Notes: generated by a model not told the origin, from the letters alone. A DNA stretch of 64,000 nt from Gnomoniopsis sp. IMI 355080 (GCA_027946555.1 JAPEVC010000078.1:62001-126000); one strand, 5' to 3'. Shown: positions 33,753-45,680, numbered from the stretch's first letter. Program-made: numbers and translations.

Positions 33753-35826
33753 ATGCCCTCTCATCCCCTATGTATAGAATGTGCCAGCATCGACTTGACA
33801 TTTGAATTGCTCACTGAAATGGAGCTCTCACTCTGGCATCATGTGGAGGACGGCACGGAATTGATACTTAAAATCCTCACTGATACGACGCTATTAATCT
33901 TGCAAGATGTGAGGGAGTGGCTTCGAATCTCCTCGTCAGAAATTTCTAAGCTTCATACTTCGCCCTTTTCCCTGACCTATGAGCAGGATTATGCCATGGC
34001 GTAAGTGAAAACACGCCTATTCGACGCCGGTGGCATATCCAGTCATATGCTTCGACCTAAACGCATCATTAGGTGGGATTTCATCTCAAAAGAACTGAAG
34101 CCTGTACATATGACTCTCTTCGATCGGGACTTCGAACCTCCTCGGTTTTTCACACGATATTTGTATGCTATTATACATGGGTGAGTTGTCTCAGCCAAGG
34201 GCATAAGACCGTTGCCGGTGGCACAAACTTCCAGAACTCACTAGTAGCTAGTATTATATCTTACCTGAAGGGAAAATTCGCTTACCTTGGCCGAGAAAAG
34301 GATGTCACTGGTGGAGCGTGGATCTACCTTGGCCTGGCTTTCTTCATACCGGCTTGGTTTAAGTCTATGGTCAAAGAAATGTCATCACTAACCGAGGAAC
34401 CTCAATTCTCAGACTGGGTACATCATCAAATCCAGCGTATACACGATGTGACTAAATTCACGGAAAAATTTTCCGTTGTTGTGCACCGAATGTTGAAGGA
34501 ACGCCCAGATCGGCTAGGCCGTGGAAATGCATTGAAGCCCGTCGATGTGCATACCTTGCACTTGTTTGCACTGGGGGAAACATTCCTTCCCGAAGTCCGA
34601 AGGCGAGCTTCAGTAATAGGCGTCAAATACCTTCTGAATGGTGGCAACTTGAATGTGCAGTGCGTTTCAGTTCAAGTCACTGAGCACCTCGGGGAGCTGT
34701 TGGCATCGGAAAGGTCTCGTCAAAGCCGGCCTATATACCTGATCTCGGAGCCACTTGCTCGATCTGCGCCAAGTTTCGACGCACTCCAGGACTTATCTGC
34801 ACGATTTGGAATGGAAAATATGCTGCAGTCGCAGGATATAATGGGAGAAATTGGCAGTTCCATGAAACATTGGGCTCTGATCATTGGCAGCCCGTCGCTG
34901 GCAGGGCCTACGGATAAGACCGTCATATCTTACTTGAGGACGACGCCGGTCTCGACATGTCTCCAAGTTCAATACTTCCGATGTGAACTGATTAGAACGC
35001 CTCCGTTCATCAAAAGTCGGTGTAAGGTTGTCACGACCAGCATTGAGCATCGACTCACACAACCGATCGGATATACATCACTATCGAACAAGGAGATTCG
35101 AAAGACAGGTAGGTGCTTGCGTCAAAAAAATTTATCAGTACACATACTCAGACTATAAGGCTAATTGATATCATGTGGAATGATGCAGCCCGGCGTACTA
35201 TCAAAGACACGCAAGGCTCATATCATCTCTTCCGCAATAACTGCCAGCTCTTTTGCCAACAAATTTTCGCCCGCATCAAAATGCCACTAACGAGCGAGGA
35301 CATGCAATTATCGAAAGAGTGCAGTACCCTGCCGATGACTGTCCAGATGAATGTGTTGCATCGACGGAGAGTCGAATTCGCTCGGTTGAAGATATTGGAA
35401 ACATATACGAAGACCGCAGTACGACTTCCGCCGTCACACAACTTTCCCTTGGATGCCGAGTCCGCCTCGAAAAAAGTCCACATAATTGTCACCCTCATTG
35501 TTCTATGGCACATTCTGCGACAAGTACAGAAAAGAGTAGGCGTCGCCATTGTCTTACTCTGTATTTTGTGCGGCAGTTCCCCTGTCGCTGAGAACAATAT
35601 TGGGTCGTGGCTATATCGTAAGCTCGTTATTGGCGAGCAGCACTCACCGACGGAGACGACCGACGCTGAATCAGAGACAGTCCTCAAAGACATCATTGGG
35701 AAAAACTCTATTGAAAACGCGAAGGCATTGTGGAACTATCTCGGAGGAGGCGCGCAAATTTCTGGACAGCCATGTGACATAGTGCAATGGGCACTGTCGT
35801 CCTTAGCACGACCGAGAAACGAGTGA
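33753..35826 (+). CDS. membrane protein with LRAT/NlpC-P60-like (permuted papain fold) domain
   Basis: Four exons, join(33753..34000,34073..34180,34252..35108,35189..35826), give 616 residues; total length divides by three and every junction is GT/AG. Residues 1-120 are polar with a short Trp-rich part. The core domain shows KHWALIIG with His325 and, 98 residues later, FRNNCQLFCQQI with Cys423. The His-then-Asn-Cys order and spacing match the permuted papain fold of LRAT, HRASLS and related thiol acyltransferases or peptidases (His60 to Cys161 in LRAT). Two hydrophobic segments (about 500-514 and 521-535) suggest a membrane anchor. Known relatives move acyl groups between lipids or cleave them. 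The exact reaction is unknown and the family match is by motif only. The second intron's acceptor (CTAG at 34250) is the least certain junction. Confidence 0.68.
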
Positions 35827-36193
35827 CATCAAGTGGCAGACCAGGCTTGTATTGAATGAGGTATACAGTTTTGCAACATTGAACATGACATGAAGGTCTT
35901 CGGTGGCGATGCATCAGTCGGTCCCGCAGCTTGTCGTCGTTATGCAATAGGCAGACCTCTTCTCAGTAACAGGGAGATTGATGAAAGCATCGATGGAATT
36001 ATGATGAGGATACAGGTAAGATTTCAAGGATTTGAGTACATAGGCAGAGCCGATGATTACGTGAATCAACTATCCAGGTAGGTCTTCACAACGCAACTAA
36101 GCTTAGGCACTGAACTAAACTGTGATTGTCCCCCCTTGCTAGCTCATTTGATGGTGAATCTAGGCGGAGGTAGTGGAAAATACCTAAACTGAC

Positions 36194-36203
36194 TACCTAG
36201 GTA
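36194..36203. repeat. TACCTAGGTA palindrome
   Basis: A perfect 10-base palindrome, one of five exact copies in the window, inside a GTACC/GGTA-rich stretch. Function unknown. Confidence 0.7.
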
Positions 36204-37314
36204 CCCAAGGTAGGCATACAAATATGCCATGTGAAACAATCAACGAATCCAATAGGGCGCGTTGCCACCTTATGAGGTAGGTATCAAGAATCTCATAGTT
36301 GTCGAGTCCTCTTATTAATACTAGAGCATACCTACATAGGTAAGTACGCAATAGGCAGTCTTGCGAATTGATTGCCATTGGCCTGTACTCCTTTTGTGCA
36401 GTGGGTACCTACCTGACAGCTTTTCACCTGGCGCCTTTTCCCACAAGTATCCATGATGATGGATATGATTCTCGACCAAAGCCTCTTAACTTGCAGTTAT
36501 TCGGGAGTCTCCATCACATCTGTTCCATCCTGCACCAACCTCAGCATCACGAAGTCACTCATCAAGCTTCATAATTCACCCGCGCCGATCATACACTGAT
36601 ACAGAGTTGCCCCAAAGAAATTATCGTTACTTGATTCAGGTTAAAGGCGACTCCCAGGTGGTAAAGGAAAGGAAAATTATCTAGGTAAGCAGCTATGTGG
36701 CGATGTGCCTTTAAAATATCAAGACGTATGATGCATCCCATCGTTCACCCACCTCAGTTTGAAGGAAGGAGGATATGCAAAACCAACCTTATATACCACT
36801 TCTCTCAACTTGGTCTCAATGAATTGTATACCAACCTACTTGGCGAGTTGGCAGTCACGACGGTTTTGGTGCAACGCTTCAGACTCCAGAGTAATAAGTA
36901 TAGTCTCATTGTGACCATCAGCACTTTCGGCAGAAATATTTCCGAATATATATACAAATCATCCGTCGGGTGAGACGTTGAGCCCCAAACAGGACAAGCC
37001 TTCAGTGGTCCAGCACGGGCTGCAGATGCGTTTCATACGCTTCTAGCCTCCTTCAGCATAGCGCCGTGTTCTGTGCGAAGAGGGCTGAGAGGCCATCAAG
37101 TGAAGCGCCCACCTGGGCAAGTCTGGCAATGGTGGTACCATTGTCTCGGAAATGGACTACCTAGCGGTGAGACAGGAGTCGGAGCAAACAAGAGTGAGTC
37201 GGTAAGAGTCATCATGTTCGCAGCTGTAGTAAAAGAGACTTTGCCAAGCAGCGAGCTTCCAAAACCAGAGGAGACAATGCCAGACTCCAACAGGTGAGGT
37301 CCCGGGTTCTCAGG

Positions 37315-37324
37315 TACCTAGGTA
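37315..37324. repeat. TACCTAGGTA palindrome
   Basis: A perfect palindrome about 630 bases upstream of the sugar permease ATG. Function unknown. Confidence 0.7.
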
Positions 37325-37953
37325 GCAAAAGGGCGACGAAGAAGTAACCCTCCCTCGTCCAAGCCAACCCACTTGGCTCAGCTTGTCTGCATGAGCTGGT
37401 GGTGGTGCATGTTTTCCCCGGATTCTCCAATCCAACCCCATGTTCTCCCCCACAGAGTTTGGAGTTAGTTTCTGAACCAACGACTCCTCCCAAAACTTTC
37501 CACCAATAACCCGCCCATGCCCCGGGTTTTTGGAAGGGCCTGTACTCACTCCCTCCTCACGTGTTTATTATGGCTCCCATGGCGACAACGCCAATGTGTT
37601 ATAGGATTACCATGCATGCACCGACGGTTCATTAACGGTCTAGGCGGGCCGCTCGTCCAGCTCACGTGCGCGGAGAGGTACCTAGATATGGAGTATTGTA
37701 CCTGGGGGGTGTGAAAGAGAGAGAGAGGGGGAGCAATACGAAATAAAAACCACGCGACGCCCATGTAGATGTCGATGCCGATGCTACCATGCCATCTGGG
37801 TGTGCATTCACTTGTTCGCCAGGGCTACAGAAGCAATAATTTCATGACAACGTCCCTCCAAACCTCCCAGATCCTCCCATCAGCCTAGAGTCTTTTTGCA
37901 TCCTCACTCTCTCTCCCCAGCAGAAGAAGGGACGACAGCCTGATCTGCCCACC

Positions 37954-39825
37954 ATGGAGATCACGCAAAGCAAAGAGTCTCGCCCCGAGCACATCGACGA
38001 GAAGGGCGTCGGGCCCGACTTTGCTGATACCAAGGCGCTCAACGCGGAAGCCGCGCAGGCCACCGCGGCTGAGCACAGCCTAGGCCTTGTGCAAGCTCTG
38101 AAGACATACAAGAGAGCCGCTATATGGTCCATCTGTGAGTAATGAGTAATGAGGGCCCAATACCTACAGTCTCGTTTCTATGTATTTGTTCCTTTTGAGG
38201 TTTTTGAGACCGCGTGTAGCAATGCTGATACCTCTTGCCATCCCACAGTGATTTCTTCCACGGTCATCATGGAGGGGTACGACGTGTCACTCCTCAGCAA
38301 CCTCTGGGGTTACGCCTCCTTTCAGCGAAAATTCGGCGAGTACCTAAACGCTGAAAGCGGCTATCAGATCTCGTCGGACTGGCAGACAGGGCTCAACGTC
38401 GCCGCTTGTTTTGGCAACATCATCGGTGCGTTGCTCAACGGCTACCTGACGACCAAGTACGGCCATCGCAAGGTCTTGATGGGCTCGCTCGTCTTCCTCA
38501 CCGGCGCCATCTTCATCGTCTTCTTCGCGCCCACGATCCAGGTCATGCTCGTCGGCATGTTCTTCTGCAACATTCCCTGGGGCGTCTTCGCAACCACCGG
38601 CCCCGCCTACGCCGCCGAGGTCGCGCCCCTGGCGCTGCGCGGCTACCTGACCGCCTATATCAACTTGTGCTGGTGCATCGGGCAGTTCATCGCGGCAGGT
38701 GTGCTCAACGGCTACAGCACCAACGAGTCCCAGTGGGGGTACCGGGTCCCCTTTGCCATCCAGTGGGTCTGGCCCGTGCCGTTGTTTATCGTTGCGCTGC
38801 TGGCGCCTGAGTCGCCGTGGTACTTGGTGCGCAATGGCAATTTGGTGAGCGCGAAGCGGAGCCTCGAGCGGCTGAGTGAGCCGGGTCACGACGTCGATCT
38901 GGACGCGACCATTGCGCTGATGGTGCACACCAACAAGCTCGAGAAAGAGGAACGGGCGGGTGTGACATACTGGGATTGCTTCAAGGGGACGAATCGGCGG
39001 CGGACAGAGATTGCCATCATGTGCTTTGTGAGCCAGGTGACGGATGGCGGGGCACTGGCCTATACGGGCACTTTCTGTGAGTCGAGTCCTCTCACTTCGC
39101 GCTCTCTCTCTCTCTTTCTTCCGTGTCCGCTTTGTGTACCGCACGTCTGACGTAAAGAAAAGTCTACGAACAAGCCGGTCTAAGTGACAAGCTCTCATAC
39201 GACCTCGGCCTCATCGGAACTGCCATCGCCTTCATTGGCGTAATCATCTCGTGGCTGTACATTGCGAAAGCCGGGCGCCGCACGATCTGGCTGTGGGGCA
39301 GCTACGCGCTCCTCGTGTGCCTGTTCCTGATCGGTATCATGTCGTGCGTGAACCCGCAGACGGAAGCGCTCGGCTTGGCCCAGAGCGTGATGTGCCTCGT
39401 GTGGCTGGGCAGCTACTCGATGAGTGTGGGGCCCATTGTATATACAATTGTGTCAGAGATTGGATCGACGCGGCTGCGCACGCAGACGGTTGTGTTGGGC
39501 CGGAGCGCGTATTATTTTGCGAATCTCATTGGCGGGATCTTGCAGCCGCATTTCATGAGTCCGACTTCGTGGAATGCCAAGGGGAAGACGGTCAGTATCT
39601 CGTTTCTCTCTCTTGCTCTTCCCCGCTCATGCTGACCTTGTCTTATTGCAGGCGTTCTTCTGGGCAGGGGTGTACTCTCTAACAGTTATTTGGGGTTGGT
39701 TCCGTTTGGCAGAGACTAAAGGTCGCACGTTCGAGGAGATGGACATCTTGTTCCAGCGCCGTGTTCCCTCTCGTAAATTTGCTTCGTACAACATTAATAA
39801 CGACGAGGTGTTTGAGGAGCACTGA
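37954..39825 (+). CDS. MFS sugar transporter, alpha-glucoside (maltose) permease type
   Basis: Four exons, join(37954..38134,38249..39076,39163..39590,39652..39825), give 536 residues. The start ACCATGG is an ideal context. A ~58-residue polar N-terminus precedes TM1 with EGYDVSLLSN. Further marks are the sugar-porter loop TKYGHRKVLM, PESPWYLVR after TM6, the FFYEQAGL segment, GRRTIWLWG, and ETKGRTFEEMD at the C-terminus. These place it with fungal alpha-glucoside:H+ symporters (MAL/AGT-type) rather than hexose carriers, though substrate range is inferred. Intron 2 has a CT-rich tract and an AAAAG acceptor with a CTGAC branch. No alpha-glucosidase or MAL-type regulator is adjacent. Confidence 0.92.
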
Positions 39826-40676
39826 TTGCACGTCTGGAAAAAATTTCCATCTTGATAGGATACCTAGATCAAGGTGCTCATGCAACGGGGAGAGTATAAA
39901 CCTACTCAGTACAAACAGACAAGTTACGCCATTTTATACAGCCTTCTATACAGCTTTGTGAAAATTGGGAAATTACTTCTGAAATTGCACTGGCCAAACT
40001 ATTGCATGCTTTCGTTCGCACTGTTGTCTTCGACTGTCTTTGCGTCATTGTCCTTGACTGATGTTGGCCATCGTCCTGGTTATAACGTTTCGAAATCTTC
40101 ACATTGCAAGGAGGGAAACACTTAGTCAATATCAATGTGAAGTGCAGCATGGTGGAGCAAGGATAACAGAAACACATTGCACAGAGAACAGGAATTGGTA
40201 GACAATTCAAGTACGATGAAAAATGAGGACACTTGATTGATGCAATGCTGAGGCGATCTTTAAGATCTGCGGTCTGCAGCTGCAAGTTCGTTGGTTAAGC
40301 CAGCATGGATCATAGACATCTGTAAATCGAAATTTCCCCTGCGCGAACTGTTGACCGTCAGTTCGCTTCATCTCGTCGGAATGACCGCACTGGGGAACAA
40401 ACCAACACCCGTGTCCTTCCTTGTGCATTCGACATGATCAATGTCTTCACTCCTAGCAGCCTTTCTTCTTGGCCAGCGATAAGTCAGCCATGGCAAGGTA
40501 TACTGCTGTAGGCAACATCAACAGCCCGTACTGGCCTGCCCTCAGCGATCCGGCCCCTGCTGTAAGCGTTGCGGGAAGGGATCATCGAGCTGAAATTTGG
40601 GCCTCTGGCCGCTGGTGCTGGATGGTGCCCTCTTTCTGTGGGTCATGGTGAGTGTCTTAGCAACGGGAGAGTCACT
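39826..40676. other. intergenic, 0.85 kb
   Basis: This stretch lies between convergent 3' ends. No gene or RNA is recognised. Confidence 0.5.
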
Positions 40677-41380
40677 CTACAACTCCCCGTCCTCGTCCAT
40701 ATCAGCATCCGCAACCTCAGCCCTCTCTTTTCCCTTGCCCTTGGCATCAGCGCCACGAAGGTCAGATGCATCCTTCTGCTCATCCTCATCCTCCAACTCC
40801 CAACGAAGCGGCAGGACGTTGAACTCGGGCGGCTCATCCGCTTGGTCGGCATCCCGCACTACAAAAGCCAGCTCGGCATTGTTCTTCAGGCCCCTGCTGA
40901 CAGGTGTGTCGTCTGGCTGGATGTTGAGATCCTTCCAACCCTTGGAGGCATCGTGGGGATCCTTGCGCACGCCATAGGCGATATGCAGGGCTTTGTCCTT
41001 GTCAGGGACTGGAACAGGGTCGGCAGGTACCCATGTGTCAATCATCTCCTTGGTGACGGCATCCAAGACAGGGACGGTCTTGGTGGTAGTGGCCAGGATA
41101 GGCTCGGCGCGATCGTGTAAGGCTTCGATGAGTTCGGCGGTGATTGCAGAGAAGGGGTCGAGAGGCTCGACGAGGAGGAAGAATGTGTGAATGCCGTACT
41201 TGAAACGGAGGGACATCGGCATGTCGGGGGGCCCATCATAGCCAGCTTGCTTGGGAGGCTGCGAGTGAATTGTCACATGTCAACAAGATGCCGTCACCAA
41301 TTTTGGACAGAAAGAGAGACGCGTAAAGTGTAGATTGTTTTGACGCGTCGCGGGGTTGGAAGAGAGGAGACGCTTACCAT
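40677..41380 (-). CDS. acidic-tailed protein with ATG-only first coding exon, unknown
   Basis: The preferred model is complement(join(40677..41258,41378..41380)), 194 residues. The first coding exon is just the ATG (GAAATG|GTAAGC), and a 119-base intron ends CGCAG before CCTCCCAAG. The long frame itself has no ATG at its upstream edge. The alternative is an internal Met at PDMPM, giving a slightly shorter protein. The body starts SLRFKYGIHTFFLLVEP and has two alpha/beta-like blocks (KTVPVLDAVT, ALHIAYGVRKD, AELAFVVRD). The tail is highly acidic (WELEDEDE, DADMDEDGEL) with a KGKGKER patch. It looks like a conserved fungal nuclear or chromatin-type protein, but I cannot name it. Confidence 0.66.
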
Positions 41381-41796
41381 TTCGAGTGTCACTCCTGCCT
41401 TGCAAATGTAATTTATACCAGCGGACTGCAGTGATGTTTTCAGAAGGGGAGAAAACCTTGGCGCCTGAGTGGAGGGAAGATGAGCAGAAGAATGACGATT
41501 GGCATTTGAGAGGTTAACGTTGGTGTACTGTGTAGCAGAAGACCAGCTCGGTTCAGCCTAGTGCGGCATCATTCCGCGACAGGGTTCAAGATGCTGCAAG
41601 TGCAGGGTTCTCCAGCTGCAGAAGAAGCTTGGACCACCCAAAAATGCTTGCCCATGAGGATTAGAACGAACATCTGATGATTCCCATATCCCGTACTCTC
41701 AACAACATATAGCTTGCCGCGCGCGCGCTCTCTCTCTCTCTCTCCTCATCTTGTTGGTTGACTTCCAATCCCTTCGATCCGGTTCAACGCGAAGCC
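41381..41796. promoter_or_regulatory. divergent promoter with GC/CT repeats
   Basis: This is the short space between the acidic protein gene and the Tim17-like gene. A (GC)n(CT)n simple repeat occupies 41719-41744, about 50 bases before the ATG at 41797, a usual place for CT-rich core promoter tracts in fungi. Confidence 0.5.
41719..41744 (+). repeat. (GC)n-(CT)n microsatellite
   Basis: Five GC units run directly into about eight CT units just upstream of the Tim17-like gene. It is likely part of the 5' leader or core promoter. Confidence 0.85.
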
Positions 41797-42501
41797 ATGT
41801 TCAGCTGGACCCCGAAAGCCGAGGTCGACCACCCAACCGAGGAGCAATGGGACCAACATAATCAACACATCCGCGACACCTCGCGCCTGGGCATGCTGCC
41901 CGAGACCAGACTCCTGCTTGCTTCTACTACCTCGTATGCCGTCGGCGCGGCATTGGGGCTCAGTCACGGCAGCACCATGGCCGGCCTCAGGTTCCGCGCC
42001 GAGCACGCGCACAAGCTGCCCACCACCCCGACCGGCTGGTTCATGTACCACAAGAGCAAGAATTACACCATGGCCAGGGACGGTTTGAAGGAGAGTGTCA
42101 AGATGGGCTTCAAGGTCTGCATTGTCACCAGCGCCATGTTTTTTATCGAGGACCTGTACGACGAGTACCGCCAATCCAAGGACTTTATCAACACCACCCT
42201 AGCCTCCTTGACCGTTGCTGGCGGCTTCAGTCTGTGGAGTAGGTTCTCTGTGCTTCCGATCATTTGATTGCTGTATCTCCCTCCTCTACTCGTGGCTAAT
42301 GCGTCTGGATTGTTGTTAGACAGACTCAGCCTCCCCATGACGGCTCGAACTACAAAGACTGCCCTCCTTGTCGGCCTCGTCTACGGCGGCCTGCAAGATG
42401 TTGCCGGTGCTGCCAGAGGTCGGCACATCGGCTACATTGATTGGGTGCGCAGCAAATTGGGTGCAAAGGAAAGAGGAGGTCTAGAGAAGGCTACACCATG
42501 A
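41797..42501 (+). CDS. Tim17/Tim22/Tim23-family-like membrane protein
   Basis: Two exons, join(41797..42238,42320..42501), give 207 residues. The ATG at 41797 is the first in frame. The 81-base intron (GTAGGT...TTAG) restores LWNRLSLPM. The first ~40 residues are polar (FSWTPKAEVDHPTEEQW). Four moderately hydrophobic, Gly/Ala-rich segments follow: YAVGAALGLSHGSTMAGLRF, VKMGFKVCIVTSAMFF, LASLTVAGGFSLW and ALLVGLVYGGLQDVAGAA. Such Gly-patterned four-helix proteins make up the Tim17/22/23/Pmp24 group of mitochondrial inner-membrane proteins, which includes translocase subunits and complex I assembly factors (TIMMDC1-like). The precise member is not certain. Confidence 0.72.
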
Positions 42502-43965
42502 GACTTCCACTGGGTCTTGTAGTCTTAAAAGAGACAAGGTCCCTGCCGCCAGAGCCGCCAGGCCGGATTTGCTTGGGTTTCCGTTCACGAGACAACATTG
42601 TCTAAAGGAAACCTGAGACACCAGTCCCGACCTCTACAATGTTGATGATCACGTTGAACAATGTCCGTCTTCGGACAGGTGGGCGGGTCTGCGAACGGCT
42701 TTTGAAGGCTGAAGAAATACGTACGTGGAGACGCCAGGCCTACTCTCTCCTCCATTTCTCCTCAGCCTCGCCACACAAACCCGCTACGGGCCGCGTCCTA
42801 GCGCCACAAGTGGACCATTTCTAAGACAAGATTTGGACGATTCATGCCATGACTGCATGTTTGCAAAGCGTTCACTCATGCTGAGCCGTGGACATCCATG
42901 GCCCACTCGTCGTCGACTTGGTACCCATTGGCAGTACCAGTCATTCTGACGATGCTCTCGACCGACCACCATCCCCGCAAATCGGCGGCAGCCCCAGTGC
43001 GGGTATCCGGACCCACAATGAGCCGAAGTGCTTGGCAAGCCGAGTCAAAGGGTCGATATGTCGCAGGCTCATAGCCAAGATACTTGATTCAGAGGATGCA
43101 GAGGGGCAGAGCGGCAGCATTCCCCCCGAAGATTCTCGCAGATTCGTCTGCACCCTGCAATGCACTCTTCAGCACCTCCCTTCCCCGCATGCAACGCCCT
43201 CTAACAATCTCTCGATCGCCAGCCAAACCCAACAAGGTGCAATCTGTCTGGCTACGTCCGTTGATATTGAGTTTGGACGCGTTCTGAAATTGAAGGACTT
43301 GTTGAACGGGAAAATGGGGCTCACTTCGTCAATAGCCCTCTACTAGCTTTGCATCAAGACGAACGTCGGGCGGCTATTCGCGGCATTGTCCCCCCCCCCG
43401 GGCGTTGATGACACGTGATGGCTCGCGATAAGGACGCTCGAGGGATTGGCCTTGCTGCAGTAGCGGCGCTGCGTTTGATTGAACAATGGCTGACTCTCGA
43501 CCCTTTGTTTAAACGGTCGGCCGGTCGGTCACCGCTTGGGGGGAGTTTGGGGGGGGGGGTGGTAGAACGAGATAGCATGCCCGGAGATCTCGCATAGTAG
43601 GCGGTCGACATCGGCCCAACCTGCCGCCATGGAAAACACGCCTAGGCATTTTGCCGACTAGCTGTTGCATCGTTGGTGCTGGTGTGTTGGTATGCTTTTG
43701 CGATAACCGGAGATAATGATATGTCTCTATCAGGCGGCCTAGTTCGGCCTCAAACTACAAGTAGGTTCATCTGTCTGACTTCATAGGTCCTACAAAGGTA
43801 GTCACTTTTATCTTTGTCTTTTGAATCTAAACTCTATTCCCATCTGTCATCTTGCTGTCATTAGTCTGTTGAAGCGCGCCAATACCCATTTTCTTATCAA
43901 TTCTGCTGTGTGCTTTTGTTGTTGACCGGTCTGGTTGCTTCATTCTACCCATATCAAGACACACG
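42502..43965. other. intergenic, 1.5 kb, G/C homopolymer runs
   Basis: No gene is supported between the Tim17-like gene and proline dehydrogenase. A run of ten C (43390-43399) and a G-rich run (about 43537-43562, with eleven G in a row at 43549-43559) flank about 140 bases. The right part is the proline dehydrogenase promoter. Confidence 0.55.
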
Positions 43966-45680
43966 ATGGCTTCGGTCCGGCCACTCTTGTCGTCTGCCTC
44001 TTCAGGCCGGACAGTCTTGACACCTTCCCTGGTTCTTCGAGGGACCCAATTCGCGCCTTCCAACGCGGTGCCGACCTCATTTTTGAAGTTCCGACCTCTT
44101 CGCCAACCACAATTTAACCGTATGGGCTCATCGGCTTCCTCACAACCATCGTCGACTCCTACCGCTGCCTCGCGATCCATACACTCAACCACCACTACCC
44201 GTCAAGCAGGTGCCTCTCTCGGCCATGATAATACTAGTTTTCGCCACCAAGTCACTCCCCAGCAAGAATCCCCAGTCCCATCTTCTCCAGAGATGGCCAC
44301 CAAGACGCCCTTATCTATCCTTCCTCTCCACACTGTTCTCCGTTCTCTGGCAGTGACAACCATCTCTTCCTCGCCCCTCCTTCTCACACCTTCCCTGGCC
44401 ATTATGAGCCTGCTAGCACACACTACTAGCCCCCTCCTCAACCCGGACCACAATCCCATTCTCCGCCGTTTCATAAAGTCAACCTTTTACGCACAATTCT
44501 GCGCCGGTGAGACCGCCGCTGAGATCCGCAAGACCATTGCGCGGCTCAAGGGACTAGGCTTCTCAGGGGTGATCCTCGGCTATGCGCGAGAAGTGGTCCT
44601 CACGGACGCGCAGACCAAAGACTTGGCTAGCTGTGGGCTGCAAGGTGACGTCGCGGAGGAATGTATCAAGAGCGAAGTGGTGCCCTGGGCGAATGGTACC
44701 CTGGAGACTGTGCGGTTGGCAAGCGAAGGCGATTATGTGGCGTTGAAGTAAGCTATGAAGTCCACTGTTCTCTTCCTCTTATATATATATAATTTCCCCG
44801 CTAACTTCCCGCTCTCAGATTCACTGGTGCAGGCCGTCAAGCTCTCTGGACCCTCTCCGAGCGCCTCCTGCCTCCCACCGCGCTCGCCAATGCCATCGAC
44901 GAGATCTGTACGCTAGCCGCTGCGCGCGGCGTGCGCCTGCTCTTCGACGCCGAGCAGCAGGCCATCCAGCACGGCATCGACGACTGGACGCTGCACTACA
45001 TGCGCAAGTACAACACCTCGGGCAAGGCCGTCATCTACGGCACCTACCAAGCCTACCTGAAAGCGACCCCCGCCGTCCTGGCTGGTCACTTGCACGCGGC
45101 GCGCAGGGAAGGCTTTACCTTGGGCGTCAAGCTCGTCCGCGGCGCCTACCTAGGTAGCGACCCGCGCGAGCTAATCCACGACACCAAGGCAGACACAGAC
45201 GCGTGTTACGATGGCATTGCCGAGGCGCTGCTGCGCCGGAAGTGGAGTGGGCCGCTGGCCGCACACGCACCGGCCGCCGACAACAATTACAACGCAGCCA
45301 CCGCAACAGCAGCAGCAGGAGACTTTCCTGGCGTAAACATGGTTCTAGCAAGCCACAACGCGGAAACGGTCCGTCGCGGACGCGCGATCCTGGCAGAAGG
45401 GCGCACGGAGACGGAAGTGGCGTTTGCGCAGCTGCAGGGCATGGCGGACGAGGTGAGCTGTGACATCTTGGCAGCAAAGGACCAAAGTGGCTGCAAGGAA
45501 GCAGCGCAGGACTTGCGCGCGTACAAGTACCTGGTGTGGGGGTCGACGGGCGAGTGTATGAAGTACCTGCTGCGCCGAGCGCACGAGAATCGCGATGCAG
45601 TGGGCCGGACGCGGAGTGGGCGCGATGCGATGCGTGGCGAGGTTGTAAGGCGGGTGAAGGCTGTCTTTGGGATAGCTTGA
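43966..45680 (+). CDS. PUT1: proline dehydrogenase, mitochondrial
   Basis: Two exons, join(43966..44747,44819..45680), give 547 residues. The N-terminal ~100 residues are rich in Ser, Arg and Thr with almost no acid, as expected for a mitochondrial presequence. The PRODH (beta8/alpha8) core follows: RRFIKSTFYAQFCAGET, GVILGYAREV, then after the intron RLLFDAEQQA, YNTSGKAVIYGTYQAYLK, KLVRGAYLGS, ASHN, QLQGMADEVS and LRRAHENRDAVGR at the C-terminus. It oxidises proline to pyrroline-5-carboxylate with FAD and passes electrons to ubiquinone, the first step of proline catabolism. The PUT1 (yeast) / prnD (Aspergillus) assignment rests on family. No other prn-type gene is adjacent. The intron holds a short (TA)n run. 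Confidence 0.93.

Larger units (their letters stand above)
35827..37953. other. intergenic, 2.1 kb, with TACCTAGGTA palindromes
   Basis: No gene is supported. Exact TACCTAGGTA decamers occur at 36194-36203 and 37315-37324, with related GTACCTACC patches near 36404. A GA-rich run lies at about 37715-37731. The right part is the promoter of the sugar permease. Confidence 0.55.

Noticed and set aside
38344..39198. 284-codon frame on the minus strand across the sugar permease
   Set aside because: It is antisense to a clear MFS gene in GC-rich sequence and its translation is Arg/His-rich with no domain.
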